From the NCBI GenBank assembly GCA_023213395.1, contig CM041465.1, forward strand, positions 21,824,001 to 21,888,000: a DNA stretch of 64,000 bases, written 5' to 3'. Position numbers and translations under genes: made by a program. The notes under the pieces are model-generated. The model had not been told where the DNA came from. It did no database searches and saw nothing but the letters and a program-made list of their open reading frames with translations. Origin of the DNA: Cycas panzhihuaensis (Eukaryota; Cycadophyta). Below are positions 21,119 to 32,780 of this stretch, in pieces (the stretch's first letter is position 1; each line of letters begins with the position of its first letter).

Positions 21119-24100
21119 TGGAAGTGCACCTCTAGGGGTCACTAAGGATAAAAGCTTCTAAGCCAACACTATAACTACAACAAAGGCCTAGAAACCTCAG
21201 GAAGGAAGGATATCTCACCCTTAAAGGGCATCCGCATATTAGAATGTAGGTTCAAGAACCTACAAATAACACTTATGACTTTCCATTTATATAAGTACCT
21301 TCCTAGATTTGGACTGGGTAGAGGCATCCTTGAATTACCGAGTAGCCATAGATGGTCCATCCTACCCTTAAGGTGAAAGAGAGGAGAAGAAATGCCTCCT
21401 TTTGAAGAGGAGGCAAGAGAGAGATGGCTCCTCATGGGAAGGAAACTTAGAAGTGAGAAGGAGGAAGTGATTGTTGAAGGGAAAAGCAAAGGTTTGGCAT
21501 GTGTAGAGGCCAAACCTATAGGACAATACTTCTAGGGTCATCTCTAAGGTTACCTAAAGGGTTTTCCTTTAGGGATTGGTCTTGATACAAGGTTTTGTTT
21601 GGCTATGCTAAGGATTTAGGTTCTTTCCCTTATTTCAATTGCGAGACAATATTATAAAGCCAAGGTCTTTGTCCTTAAGAAAAGAACACATGCAAATAAC
21701 AAACACTCTCTTTTAGGCTCACTTTCTTTTCCTTTGTTCAAGAAATTAATTCAAGGAATAAAAAGAAGGGGAAGGGATAAATGATTTTTATAATTTTTCC
21801 TTTTGATGCTTTCTTTTCAATGAGAAAGAAAATGCATTCAATTATATAATATTTTCTTAACCTTACCCCTATCTACATGCATATATACAAGATGCAAAGA
21901 GATGATGTCTATAAAAGGAGGATTCTTTTCTTAACCTATCTTTTTCTTTACAAAAGGAAAGTGTATCTCTTTATATCACATTCCTATGCATGCACATGTA
22001 TGTGAGGTGAGTAAAGGGGGAAGGGATTGCATGTATGATTCTTTTCAATGCAAAGGGAAGGAGTTAATTCAAAGTTCTAATTATGATTTTATGAGCATAT
22101 GCAAATGGAAGAGGAGAGATCTTTCTTATCCTATTCTTTTCACAAAATAAAGGAAGAGGAAAGATAAGAGTGCATGCATATGCATATACCCTCTTCCTAC
22201 AAGTGTAAATATTTAAAAAGAGTGTTATAACCTATATGCATGTATACATAGATTTCCTTTTGGGAAAAGGGGGGACAAAAGGAGGGAGAGAAGAGGGTTT
22301 GTGAGAAGTGCACCAACAAATATGTCAGTTGATGAGGCAACATACTCCTTCCATTCATGCCTCCCTCACTCATAGTTCTACGCTCCAAATCATAGTAAAC
22401 ATTATAGGTGAATCCATAAAAAGGGCTCCCTTACCTTCCCCAAAATGTTTATAAAGTAAAGATTAGGAAATGAAATAATCCTAAAAAAAATTGAAGAGAA
22501 AATTGAATATGGGAATAGAGAACCGTATGTCTTTGTTATGTCAGAACTTCACTTACTTGGGAGGATGCCTTGTCTTGCATGTGAGAAGACCCTCATAAGC
22601 AACAAACATGTGCATACATATATATAGTAGTGGGTGTGTGTTTTACCAAAGTAGAAATAAAGTTTACCTTGAGCGATGAAAAGAGAAAAGAATAATGATA
22701 ACTAGTATGCCATTTTCTTTATACACATTAATATTCCCATGTAACCTTAAAAGAAATGTGGGGTTAAAGGAGGAGAAGATAATAGCCTCATAATGGGTAG
22801 ATCCTATGTGTGAAACACCCCCTAGATGAATGGGTCCCATATGAATAATGTGAGTAGTAATAAATAGTTTAGGAGAAACATGTGCAAGGGTTTGAAGAGT
22901 GTTGTAAAAGATGCAAAATTTGCCAAAGCTACAAAAGTTGCAAAAGTTCTAAGAGTTCTAAAAGGAAATAATAAACAATGATAAGCAATGGTTAGCCAAG
23001 CACAACATGCATATAATAAAAGAGAGTGAAGCAAAGTGCTACAAGCATTGCAATGTTGCCAATGTGTATAAGTCACAGCATGCAAGGTTTGTTAGAGTAA
23101 GTAGTGGGTATGGAGCAAAAGAGACTTGGGAAGAAGGGGTTGCCTAGGAGAAGTGGCTATGGGAGTTAGAACTCTAACCATACATACTTCTCTTACCTTC
23201 CCAAAGAGTCCAAAACCTAGCCTACTATTAGCTAGTAGAAACCTAAGGATGGCACAACGATAACAAAGTGAAAAGGGAGGGTTTGCCTCTCTTTACCCAA
23301 TAAATATAGAGGAAAATATATGATTAAGAGCATGAAAATTGATTAAATCAAGAGCAAACCATATCTAAGATAAGAATAATAGGAGAAGACCTTCTTTCAA
23401 TAATTAAAACTTGCTCAAAATTAGAAGTTACCTTGTAACCAAAGGGATGATGTCAAAAAACCTACTTTTCTTGGTGAAGTAGACCCTTTTTAGAGAGGGA
23501 AAGAGCCTTTAATCCAAGAGAAACAACTATTGTTGCTTTGTTGAGTATGAAAGGAGAATGATCTTGCTAAAAGAGGCCTGGCTCAGACTTGCAAACTAGG
23601 GTTTCTCCTTATCAAACTTAAGTGGAAGAAAGAAGGAGAAGAGAAGAGAAGAGAGTTATTTTCTAATCATGAGAGAGTAAGAATGAATTCAAAATTTTAT
23701 TTTATGTTCCAATTAGGTTTTCAAAAGGGATAAGGTTTAGTTTAGGTAGGAAAAGACCCTCTTTAATATGTTTGATTCATAATGAATATGACTCTGGCTA
23801 TTATCTATCCATAGTAACTAATGAATAATCACCGCATAGAAAACTTCATAGTACTATGAAGTTTAATGCAGTGCCACAAAGTTTGAAGTGGTGTAAAGAA
23901 ATGTAAGGAAAAAATAAAAATGACCTAAGGAATCCTATAAAAAATCAGTCCCGCAGTGTAAAAGATGAAGGTTGGTCAATTGGTAAGGTCTTTTAAGGGC
24001 TCTAAGTAGTGGTTAGGCTTCCCAATATGTGGTGGAGGCCAAGCACCAATAAGGATATAAACATATAGGTGGGTAAGTAAGCTAAGACCCACTGTAGGGG

Positions 24101-24419
24101 TCATACAATGAGTTAGAAGTGAGTTAAGGTGGGCTATAGGGGCCCATGAGTGCTTGTAAACTCTAGGGAGCTATTTCTTAGAGTTATATGATGCCATAAG
24201 ACCATATTCCTAGGTCATCATAGGTTGAAATATAGTCACAGGTAAGTATTAGGCAAGCAAACTAGGTAGTAAGAAAACCTATGCAATAAAATCATGTTAT
24301 TATGGGACCATAAATGCACCTCATCATGCCATAAAGATAAACAGGTCAAGCAATAAGGATGCATACCTATACTTACCTGATGGGTGCTACTCTTGCCCAT
24401 TCCCAATGGCCAGGAAACA
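21119..24419 (-). mobile_element. 5' LTR of element C (first copy)
   Basis: 3301 bp, bounded by TGGAAGTGCACC at 21119 and 'aggaaaca' at 24419 (minus: TGTTTCCT...CTTCCA). Matches 39685-42955 over its whole length. A 'catacatatatatag' run at about 22612-22628 is a candidate TATA region. It is followed directly by RT of element D on the opposite strand, showing that C inserted in D; the TSD would be ACCTC (24420-24424), with its partner outside the window. No gene within; small frames are not conserved between copies. Confidence 0.85.
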
Positions 24420-25060
24420 ACCTCATATATAAAACTCTTGAGGTTTTTATGGATGACATGATGGGTCTCTCTTGTAAGAGAGCCTACCACCCTAAGGATT
24501 TGCATGATATCTTTACACGATGCTATAAATACCATGTTAGTTTGAACCTGCTCAAATGCATATTTGCCATGACCTCCAACAAGATTTTAGGTTTCCTTGT
24601 CTTTAAACAAAGGATCTAAATTGACCCCAACAAGGTCAAAGCCTTTCTCGATATACCCCTGCCCAAGTTTCCTTAGGCATTTCTTGACAGAATTTGCCAT
24701 AAACGCCAAACCTCTAACTAACTTATTAAAGAAGAAGGCCCCATTTGTATGGTCTACCAAAGCCCAAGAGGCATTCCAAGAGCTCAAAAAAGCCTTGGCC
24801 TCTACCCTAATCCTAGTTCCCCCTCTCTTTGATCACCTATTCATTCTTTATACCTCACACATTGATGAGTCCTTAGGAACCATGCTTACTTAAGAAGATA
24901 ATTTAAGGACCAAACGTGCCATATATTTCATTAGTCATACATTAGTCACAACGGAGCTTAACTACACTCATTCCAAAAATGAATGCCTAGCTTTGGTCCA
25001 TGTGACCAAGAAGTTCATACATTACCTCCTTAGGAATACCACTTACGTGATCATCTAATC
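24420..25060 (+). pseudogene. RT end and RNase H of element D1
   Basis: Begins mid-RT because element C interrupts it: 'KTLEVFMDDMMGLSCKR' (24440-24485, catalytic DD intact), 'YKYHVSLNLLKCIFAMTSNKILGFLV' and a decayed RT end with an indel near 24620. RNase H pieces follow in shifting frames: 'NAKPLTNLLKKKAPFVW', 'AFQELKKALASTLILVPPLFDHLFIL', 'ESLGTML', then the tail around 24900-25060 ('RAIYFISH..' decayed). It would have been the RT-RH core of a Tat-like element on the plus strand. Confidence 0.85.
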
Positions 25061-25440
25061 TAATCTATTGAGGTACCTATCATCCTCCTTCAAGAGTATG
25101 ACCTTAAAATCATTAATAAAAAATTAAAGAAGGGAATGGTGGTTACCGAGTAACTAGCTGATGCCCCTATTCCTAACCCCTCAAACCTTTTAGTTGATGA
25201 TTCTTTACCCAACAAGCCTATCTTGACCATCTAAGACTCGTCACACTATCTACTAACCAGTAGTAAATGGTATAGGGATATTGTGTAATATCTTACCCAG
25301 TAGTGATACCTACCTAATGATAGTGACAAGGTAAAGTCATGTGTTAGGGCTATAGCTAGGTAATACTTCCTCATAAAGGAGGTATTATATAAGAGATCCT
25401 TTGATGGGATTCTACTTCACCATGTCAACCTTGTAGAAAT
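25061..25440 (+). other. RH-INT linker of element D1
   Basis: Encodes 'KKLKKGMVVTE*LADAPIPNPSNLLVDDSLPNKP' and 'SSKWYRDIV*YLTQ', collinear with 43680-43990 in D2 and about 52800-53000 in A. This joins RNase H to integrase in the polyprotein. In-frame stops are mainly TAG. Confidence 0.65.
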
Positions 25441-26512
25441 GAACCAAATCCTCCACGAGTGTCACAGTGGCATTTGTAGAGGCCATTTTGGGGGCTAATC
25501 CATGGACCAAAGGATCCTTTAGATGGGCCACTATTGGTCATCCCTTTTCAAAGATACCCATGCTTATGTGCAACATTATTAAAGGTGCCAAGAATATGCT
25601 AATATTATTCACTTGCCTTCCAAGGCCTTACACCTTATCGTTTCCCCATGGCCTTTTTTCCAATAGGGATTAGACCTCATTAGAGCCATAACTCTACCCT
25701 TGTCATCACATCATAAGTTCATCTTAACTACGATGGAATACTTTACCAAATGGGTTGAAGTACTCCCATTTTCATCTACTAGTTGTAAGACCATTGCTAC
25801 CTTTATCGATCAACATTTTATTTATTGATTCAGGGTCCCATACATCCTAATCATGGATAATGGCACACCTTTTTGTAATAAAGAGGTGGATGAACTTTGT
25901 GAGAAGTTTAAGATATCTCACAAGACCTCCTCTCCTTATTATCCCTAGGCCAATGGCTAAATTGAATCATTTAACAAAATCCTTATCAATATTCTAAAGA
26001 AAATGATTGCCTAATCCCAAAGGGATTGGCACCTTTAGCTCTCTTCTATCCTATGGGCTTATCATACTTCCATTCACACCATGATAGGGATGATCTATTC
26101 TCCCTTGTGTATGGGACCAAAGTGGTCATCCCTTTAGAAGTTGAGATCCCTTCCTTGTGAGTCTCTCTTTGAGTTCTTACTAATAAGGAGTCGTGCCACC
26201 AGGACTACCTCCTTGATCTCAAAGCCTTGGAGGAGAAATGCTTAGTGGCATACCAAGCAAACCTCGCCTCTAAGGCTAGGGCATGAAGGATGTATGATAA
26301 ACAACTATGGTATTATCTTCTAAATCCTTAGGGAGCACATCCTTAAGCTCAAGTGCCTTCATAATTATCTATCCAATTTTGGACCTAAATGGGTTGGCCC
26401 CTTTGCCATCCTTGAGAGCCTTGATAATGGTACATATAGGATAGTGATGTTAGAGGGTCTTGGATTTGAGAAATTCATAAATGGAAAATTCCTAAAGAAG
26501 TCTTATGTGTGA
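25441..26512 (+). pseudogene. Integrase of element D1
   Basis: Zinc-binding module: 'ILHECHSG.CRGHFGG' near 25455 and the decayed Cys pair near 25570-25590. Core: 'GLDLIRAI' near 25670 with the first catalytic Asp, 'MDNGTPFCNKEVDELCEKFKIS' near 25856 with the second (Thr of TDNGT now Met), 'SSPYYP*ANG*IESFNK' near 25935 with the catalytic Glu region, two glutamine codons being stops (TAG at 25946 and TAA) where D2 still has CAG and CAA. C-terminal: 'NFGPKWVGPFAILESLDNGTYRI' (26370-26440), ending 'FLKKSYV' and TGA near 26510. No chromodomain. Confidence 0.9.
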
Positions 26513-27375
26513 GCCTTTCTACTTCTAAGTAGAATAGTTATACTTTTCTTCACTTTGAAAAGAGCCTAATCTACCACTCTTGTCACACCATTATTCTTAC
26601 TAGTCATATGTACAATGATTATTTGGAGTGGCTCCCTATCCTCTTGACTTCCTAATTTGTGTTATACACTTTTACCCTCCTTTCCAAAGGAGTCTCCTAT
26701 TCTTTTCCTATCTAGGTGAGTGAACCTCATTTACTTCTGAGTGTAAGGTCACCTCCTAACTTAGGCCCTTCTTTTGTTTGGGTATTTGTACCCCCTTATG
26801 ATTACTTCCTTGGTATATCCACCTTATTCCACTTGAGAAATGTATGTGGCACCCTCACCTAGTCTCATATATAACCATCAATTATACATGGTGATCATGT
26901 TTGCCTAGTGTGATCATGGGGTTGCGTAAAAAGGAATCATTTGGGCATGGCCTATATGTAATATAATCAAAACTATAATGTAATAATTAAATAAAACCAT
27001 CCAAGTGGACTATTTCTCATGCACCCATATCCATATATACCCATGTCCATTTCTATTTATGGTCATAAATAAAACAAACTACATCATAAACAAAATAACA
27101 ACATCATAAACATAATAAACAACATCATCATACATCAAAATAGGGTACCAATATGTCCCTTGTCTATATATATACAAAATTATATGGTACATCATGATCA
27201 ATATGGTACATCATCTTCGTAATATGCCTAAGTAAGCCAGAATCCTTACAAGGAGGAGTACAATTATATATCCATGTGTGATAAAGAAACTCCCTAGATG
27301 TCTAAAGCTTTCTGCTCAAGATCCATAATACAAAAATCTCTTAGGTGCTCTACCCTTATGGGGTGTTATTTCCTC
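26513..27375. other. 3' spacer of element D1
   Basis: Downstream of integrase. Collinear with 62053-62935 of D2. It contains 'ataaacaacatcatcatac' and the 'gatcatggggttg' block. No open frame is conserved. It stops at about 27375, at the last codons of where the antisense PMD gene would begin on the minus strand; the next sequence belongs to element E. Confidence 0.6.
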
Positions 27376-28636
27376 GATTACAAAATTGATCCTATAGTTT
27401 CTCCTAATTTAGTTATTACCTTGTGACATATTGGAATGATGTTACTACTGGGCCTCTTAATGTTGAAAAGAAACGAGCCTTGATTTCCCCTTGATCCATG
27501 ATCTTTTTTATGTGGATCATGTTTCTAAATAATGACAGATGATCGCTAGGATCTGTAGTTCCATCAAATTAGAGACTCAAAAACATTGAGTCACTTTGCA
27601 ACATAATGTATGGGGTCATATTTATTGGATTTCGTCCACCCAATATACCACTTTATCCTCCTCCTCTTGCACCTCCTACATTGCTCCCTGGGGTCACCAT
27701 TGGCAACTTGAACAAGGGGTTTATTATGTGACTTGGAGTTTATATTTCCAATAAATGATGATTCCATATTTATTCTGTCATACTATATATTCCTAACTCA
27801 ATGGGATTTTCCTCTAATACTTCTATTCTTTGTAAGTTTCCTTGAATGGAATCCTACTGAATTTCTTTGTCCACACTCAATGCTTGTGCCTCTTTAATCA
27901 GATCCTCTTCTTTTACACACCTCTGATTACTTTCTTCATCTGCCTACATCTATATTATACCCATATTTTAATCCTTTATTCCTTCCTTATTTTTTAATTT
28001 CCCCTTTTCTATCAAATGTGTAGATGGTTGCCTCTTCACCTGCTTCTTTGGCATAATCACAAATCTAGGTTTATGTACCCCCACTTGGATTCTTTCTTTC
28101 TCCTAATGCTCCCCTTGATTATGATGCATTTTGGATTCTACTCTAGGTGGCATAGAAGAGGACCCATGAAAATCTAGTTGACCTAACCCATTCTCTTGGT
28201 TTAATTTGGTAATGGAACCAATATGTATCATGTCTAGAATCTCATAAGGAACAAGCACAAGAATTGACTAGGTGCAATATTCATCAATATGCAACATCAT
28301 ATGAGAGCACAAGAATCAACTAGTTGTAACATTCATCAATATGCAACATCATATGAGAGCATAAGAACCATAGTCATTACATTATGATGGGTCACTTTAG
28401 TTCTCTCACAAACAAAGCTGACCCAGAATAGTACACACAGAATGGATTTACAATGGACATAGAATTATGGTTGACCTCCTTCCATGTGACAGCAACCAAA
28501 GTGTTGTGATTATTCGTCCAAACAATTCCCTATCCCTACATCCTTTACATCATAATATTTATATTTACTATGATCTGAGTTAGTTGCAACTGCTACAAAT
28601 ACAAATAAAAGGTTGTAAATTAACTACCACACACAT
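27376..28636 (-). repeat. Element E leader plus gag start, copy 1 (R1)
   Basis: About 1.26 kb that repeats 37690-38945 in the same orientation. On the minus strand it holds a leader (28636-28154), then a gag start at ATG 28153 ('MPPRVESKMHHNQGEH'), a charged stretch and the gag core ('DGTTDPSDHLSLFRNMIH', 'IMDQGEIKARFFSTL'). It breaks off at about 27376 in the middle of the gag core, against element D1 sequence. TAG/TAA stops interrupt it. It is not an LTR: in the second copy gag simply continues past the repeat edge. Confidence 0.8.
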
Positions 28637-28689
28637 CTTTCCCTTTACAAAACTTACAAGTATTCTTGCTTATAAGCTCAGATTAACAA

Positions 28690-30360
28690 AAAAAAGAAAG
28701 ACAGCATAGCAATTCAACCTTCTTTGTCCCTTTCGATCTTCTCCATTTTAGCTTGAATTCTCTATGGATCAGGTTTATACACCATGCAAGGTGGATTTAA
28801 TCTCTATTTCTTACAATGGTCATATAAGATTACTACATTGCATAATACCTGTAAATGAGCCATTGTTGGTTTTTCTCTAAAGTGGATTTGTTCAATTTCT
28901 TCTTCTAGCTCATATTTCCTTGTCTCCATGGAGAGCAAATCCTATCATAGGGACTTAATCATTGACTAAAAGTGATTTTCATACTTTGCATCCTCCCGTG
29001 TCTACATAATCTAGGCACCCAACTTCTAAATTACCTTCTCCAGTCCTAGTGGAATTTGTTCATTGAATAAGGCACTAAAGGCTGGTACTAAATGCACCAC
29101 ACGAGAGGTACCATCCACCCAATGCATGATAAACTTTATTAAAAATTCTAGTTTCACTTCATAAGAAGCAAACTAGTCTTCTATCTTCTGAATTCTCTAC
29201 ATATCCAGAGGGGTTCTCTTATTCCTAATCTCTAATTCGATCACTAGATGCCAGATAACTTTTGCCAGAAATAAAATTTTCCAATGTGCCACATTGTGTG
29301 GCTAGCACTCCATTGGGTTAATTCCCTCTTCTATTAATTTTTCATTATTAAAATCAAAATCAACCTTGGCTGGCTGACTATTCAATATCTCTAATATTTC
29401 CTTCTTTACATTTTCTTTAGCCATCTTTCTCCTCTTCTTCTTCTCTTCCTTGGTGTTACAAATTTTTTCTGCTTATTGGGTCGACTATTCCACCACTACT
29501 TTCTCCTTCACTAATACACTTCCTATTTTTTGTTTTCCCTTCCTAATTTCTTCTTTCTTCCTCTCTTCCTTTTTCTCTTCTTTCTCCTTCTTCTGTGGGG
29601 TTGCCTCTTCCTATTATTGCTTCTTTCTCTTTTCTTCTATTAGTGTCTTCTAAGGAATTCTAGTCTGAGCCTTCTACGAGAAAAAATCCCTCACTTTTTC
29701 CTATAGCTCTCTTCACCATGTCTCCCCATTATGCCTAAAATGACTTATCCAGGTCATCATTGTTGCTTCTCCCTATTTCTTATCTAGCAATTTTATCATT
29801 AGACACTAAGAGTATAATAATGCTTGAAACAAGCTCTAATGATAAAACACAACTGATTGAGGTTTTGTTTTGATATTGGCCAGTTTCTCCAGAATTCTTC
29901 CTCTTAGAAACGTTGCCTAATTAAACATTACTCTAATTGCTACCTATAACAGTGCCATCCTCATTTTGGTAGGTGTAAATAGATTTTTCTGGCTTAGTAT
30001 TACCCTTGTAAATAGAAAATGTAATACCTAGTATGTCAAACCATCTGTGATGCCAGCAATTTGAATTCCCAAAGTGGATACATCTGTGACCTGAGCACCT
30101 AGTTCCTCCACTGCCTTCTCCCATGGGATTCTCTTATCCCTATGTACCATTCTTCCTATCTCTGGTAACCGTAAAACATCTATAATTGCTTGGGCTGATA
30201 TATCTAGAATATCTAGTTGTTGGGCTACCGATTAGATCATGTCTGTCAAGAAATATATTGCAAGTGGAAATAACCCAATCTGCGTATACAGGGTAAACCC
30301 AACCTTTATCAAAATTACTTTCCTTTGATCATCGTCTGATATGTGCCACCATTCATACCC
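28690..30360 (-). pseudogene. Unknown ORF upstream of gag in element E (ORF-X)
   Basis: About 550 codons on the minus strand with scattered stops and probable frame changes. N-terminal part (30360-29930) reads '..DQRKVILIKVGFTLYTQIG', 'AQAIIDVLRLPEIGRMVHRD' and 'IPWEKAVEELGAQVTDV'. A Lys/Glu-rich low-complexity region follows (29700-29430, 'KKEKEEKEERKKEE'). The last part, from ATG 29424, reads 'MAKENVKKEILEILNSQPAK', 'PMECQPHNVAHWKILFLAKV', 'IQKIED*FASYEVKLEFLIK' and 'METRKYELEEEIEQIHFREK'. I do not recognise a domain. Ogre-type Tat elements are known to carry an extra ORF between the 5' LTR and gag, and its place before leader-gag copy R1 fits that. The plus-strand frames at 29450-29653 and 30341-30748 are shadows. 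Confidence 0.5.
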
Positions 30361-31004
30361 GATCTTATCATCATCACCTTTGTGTAAGTTTATTTGCATC
30401 TACACCATAATTAATTTCTTAGAATTCCTTTCATCTCCTGATTCCTTCATCTTTGAAAGCCTCACTGGTTCTGTCTCAATTTCATTATTTTATTTCCACC
30501 ATGCCATGCAAAACCATCATGACTATCTTCATGGTTGTAATTACTTGGTTGCAACTCCTGATGTACCTCTATTACATTCATCTAATGCATGTCAACTGCT
30601 TGTCATCCTCATCGCACTCCACTTAATTTGGTATATATGCCAGTTAGTTATCATTACTTTTCCACTGCTTCATCACCATCACTATTTAATACTTTTCTTT
30701 CTCATGATTCCTTTTGATTTCATTTGCATTGAACTAATTCAAACCTAACATCCCATTACCACAACCTTCTATTTATTTCAATTTGTAATATTTTGATGGT
30801 AATTTAATTTTTATTATTTTACTTCTAACTTGCATCCTTAATTTTCCATTATTATGATCGTGTCATTCTATTTTCAATTTACTATTTCACCACTCCATTT
30901 GTAATTTGTTATTTTCTCCTATTTCTAGTTTTACTTCTTTCCTACCCCTTTGCATTTGAATGTCGATTTCATAATTTAAATCTGAATTATAATTTCACTT
31001 CCCT
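30361..31004. other. AT-rich spacer in element E
   Basis: Lies between ORF-X and the minisatellite. Very T- and A-rich on both sides, with no protein similarity I recognise in any frame and no LTR-like match elsewhere in the window. It could hold part of an E LTR, but I cannot show that. Confidence 0.4.
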
Positions 31005-31661
31005 ATTGCAGCTTTGCCTCAAGTTTACAAAATTTGCATCCAAGAAACATCTTATTGTCTGGGTTATGACTTTGCATTACGACTTGCTTCTAAGCTATGA
31101 CTTTATGTCTAGGTTACTACTTTGCATTTGGGTTATAACTTCACATTCTAGTTACTACTTCACATCCCAGTTGCAACTTTATGTCTAAGCTGTAAGTTTA
31201 CATCTAGGTTGCAACTTCACATCTAAGTTACAAGTTTGTGTCCATGTTGCAACTTTGTGTCTAGGTTGCAACTTCACATCCAAGTTACAAGTTTATATCT
31301 AGGTTAAAACTCTGTGTCTAGGTTGTAATTTCATGTCCTAGTTGTAACTTCACGTCCTAATTATAACTTTGCATCTAGGTTGCAACTTTTCTTCTAAGTT
31401 GCAACTTCACATCTAGGTTACAACTTTACATCCAGGTTATAACTTTGCATCCAGGTTGCAACTTTACTTCTAAGTTATAACTTCACATCTAGGTTGTAAC
31501 TTTACATCCTAGTTATAACTTTGCATCTGGGTTGCAACTTTACTTCCAAGTTATAACTTCATATCCTGGTTACAACTTTATGTCTAGGTTACAACTTTGC
31601 TTCTAAGTTTCAACTTCATGTCTAGGTTGTAACTTTGCCTCCTAATTACAACTTTGCTTCC
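31005..31661. repeat. 19-bp minisatellite, left block
   Basis: Head-to-tail units of about 19 bp close to GGTTGCAACTTTGCATCTA, with variants GTTATAACTTCACATCTAG and GTTGTAACTTTACATCCTA. The left edge is degenerate. Copies differ by scattered transitions, so the array is old. The run is interrupted at 31662 by a copia solo LTR and continues at 32293. Together about 890 bp, roughly 45-47 units. Confidence 0.92.
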
Positions 31662-32292
31662 TGTTAGGTAATATGACAACAATGGTTGGAGGCTAAAATT
31701 TTGACATGTTGGCAGTGCGGTTTCCTCCCAAAAACTTCCTCAAGGGGTTCCAAGGGGCACAGGAGCCCCCCTTAGCTAAGGGGGTGTGGAATACCCCCCG
31801 CAAAGAGGGGGTTTGGGGGTGATAGCCCCTGACCCAAAAATTTATCACTAAAAGGTATATTAAATTGTAACAAGAATCCGACTCAAAATACCCTAGATTC
31901 TACGGTCAAGATTTGTGCCTTGGATGACCCTCTCATGTAGCCTACTTTAGGGAATTTTTCATTATGTTGATAGTGTTCAATGTACTATGAGGAGTTGGGC
32001 AGCTAGTTATTATTACTGTGAGCACTCTACTACAGGATTATATACATTTTCTCCATTTTACAATAATAAAGATCGATACCTTTCCTATGTGGATGTTTCC
32101 CTAGAACACTACTAGGGTTTTACCATGTTATATCGGGTGTACATGTGATACTTAGCTTTCTTGTTTATTTTATTATTTTATCTCTAGTTTAAGAACTTGC
32201 ATGTTATATTTTAATTTTGATTCCTATAACTAGTTATAAGAATAGTTTAGATCTTGTGGCAGTTTAAGGGTTGGGACCTTATCTTCATAATA
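31662..32292 (+). mobile_element. Solo LTR of the copia family in the minisatellite
   Basis: 631 bp, beginning TGTTAGGTAATATGACAAC and ending ...TTCATAATA (from TTCTCAACA). Homologous to 3953-4547. Flanking 5-mers CTTCC (31657-31661) and CTTCT (32293-32297) form a TSD with one mismatch. It keeps the original TG start that the complete element has lost. Confidence 0.88.
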
Positions 32293-32535
32293 CTTCTGAG
32301 TTACAACTTCACGTTTAAGTTGCAACTTTACATCCTGGTTACAACTTTGCATCTGGGTTACAACTTTGCTTCTAAATTGCAACTTCATGTCTAGGTTACA
32401 ACTTTGCATCCAGGTTGCAACTTTACTTTCTAGTTGCAACTTCACGTCTAAGTTGTAACTTTGTGTCCTGGTTGCAACTTTGCATCTAGGTTACAACTTT
32501 GCATCTAGGTTGCAACTTTGCTTCTTAAGTTGCAA
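32293..32535. repeat. 19-bp minisatellite, right block
   Basis: Continuation of the array after the solo LTR. Because 19 is not a multiple of three, the minus strand from 32445 reads through it as a 19-residue repeat of the kind 'KLQLESKVATWMQSCN', once per 57 bp. The array is the tail of element E downstream of integrase. Confidence 0.9.
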
Positions 32536-32780
32536 TCTAATATCTTGATTTTGAGGTTATACCTTCTCTTGAAACTAATTGTTTCCATGATGGCAGTCAT
32601 AAGCGAATTCTTTTCTTATCATTTTTATGCTCCTCTCTCTTTTTTTTTTTTAATTTTGTAATATACATTTTCAGTCGACTTTTTTTGACTAGTTTTTCAA
32701 ACAATGTTCCATTAAGTTGTTGGAGTTGCACTGCTCCATTTGACCAAATGTGATTTACCATGTATGGGCCACAACTTTAA
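32536..32780. other. AT-rich interval after E integrase
   Basis: Contains a T-run at about 32639-32651 and no coding signal. It would be the start of the 3' untranslated region of element E. Confidence 0.5.

Noticed and set aside
29450-30748. Plus-strand open frames with hydrophobic Phe/Ser-rich protein, looking like membrane proteins
   Set aside because: They are the reverse of the Lys/Glu-rich and other parts of ORF-X on the minus strand. The coherent protein sequence is on the minus strand.
31005-32535. CRISPR-like array
   Set aside because: Units of 19 bp are directly adjacent without unique spacers, there are no cas genes, and the context is a plant retroelement. It is a minisatellite.
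32637-32655. T-run as the reverse of a LINE/SINE poly(A) tail
   Set aside because: Short, without adjacent LINE or SINE sequence or target duplication. The surrounding sequence is simply AT-rich.
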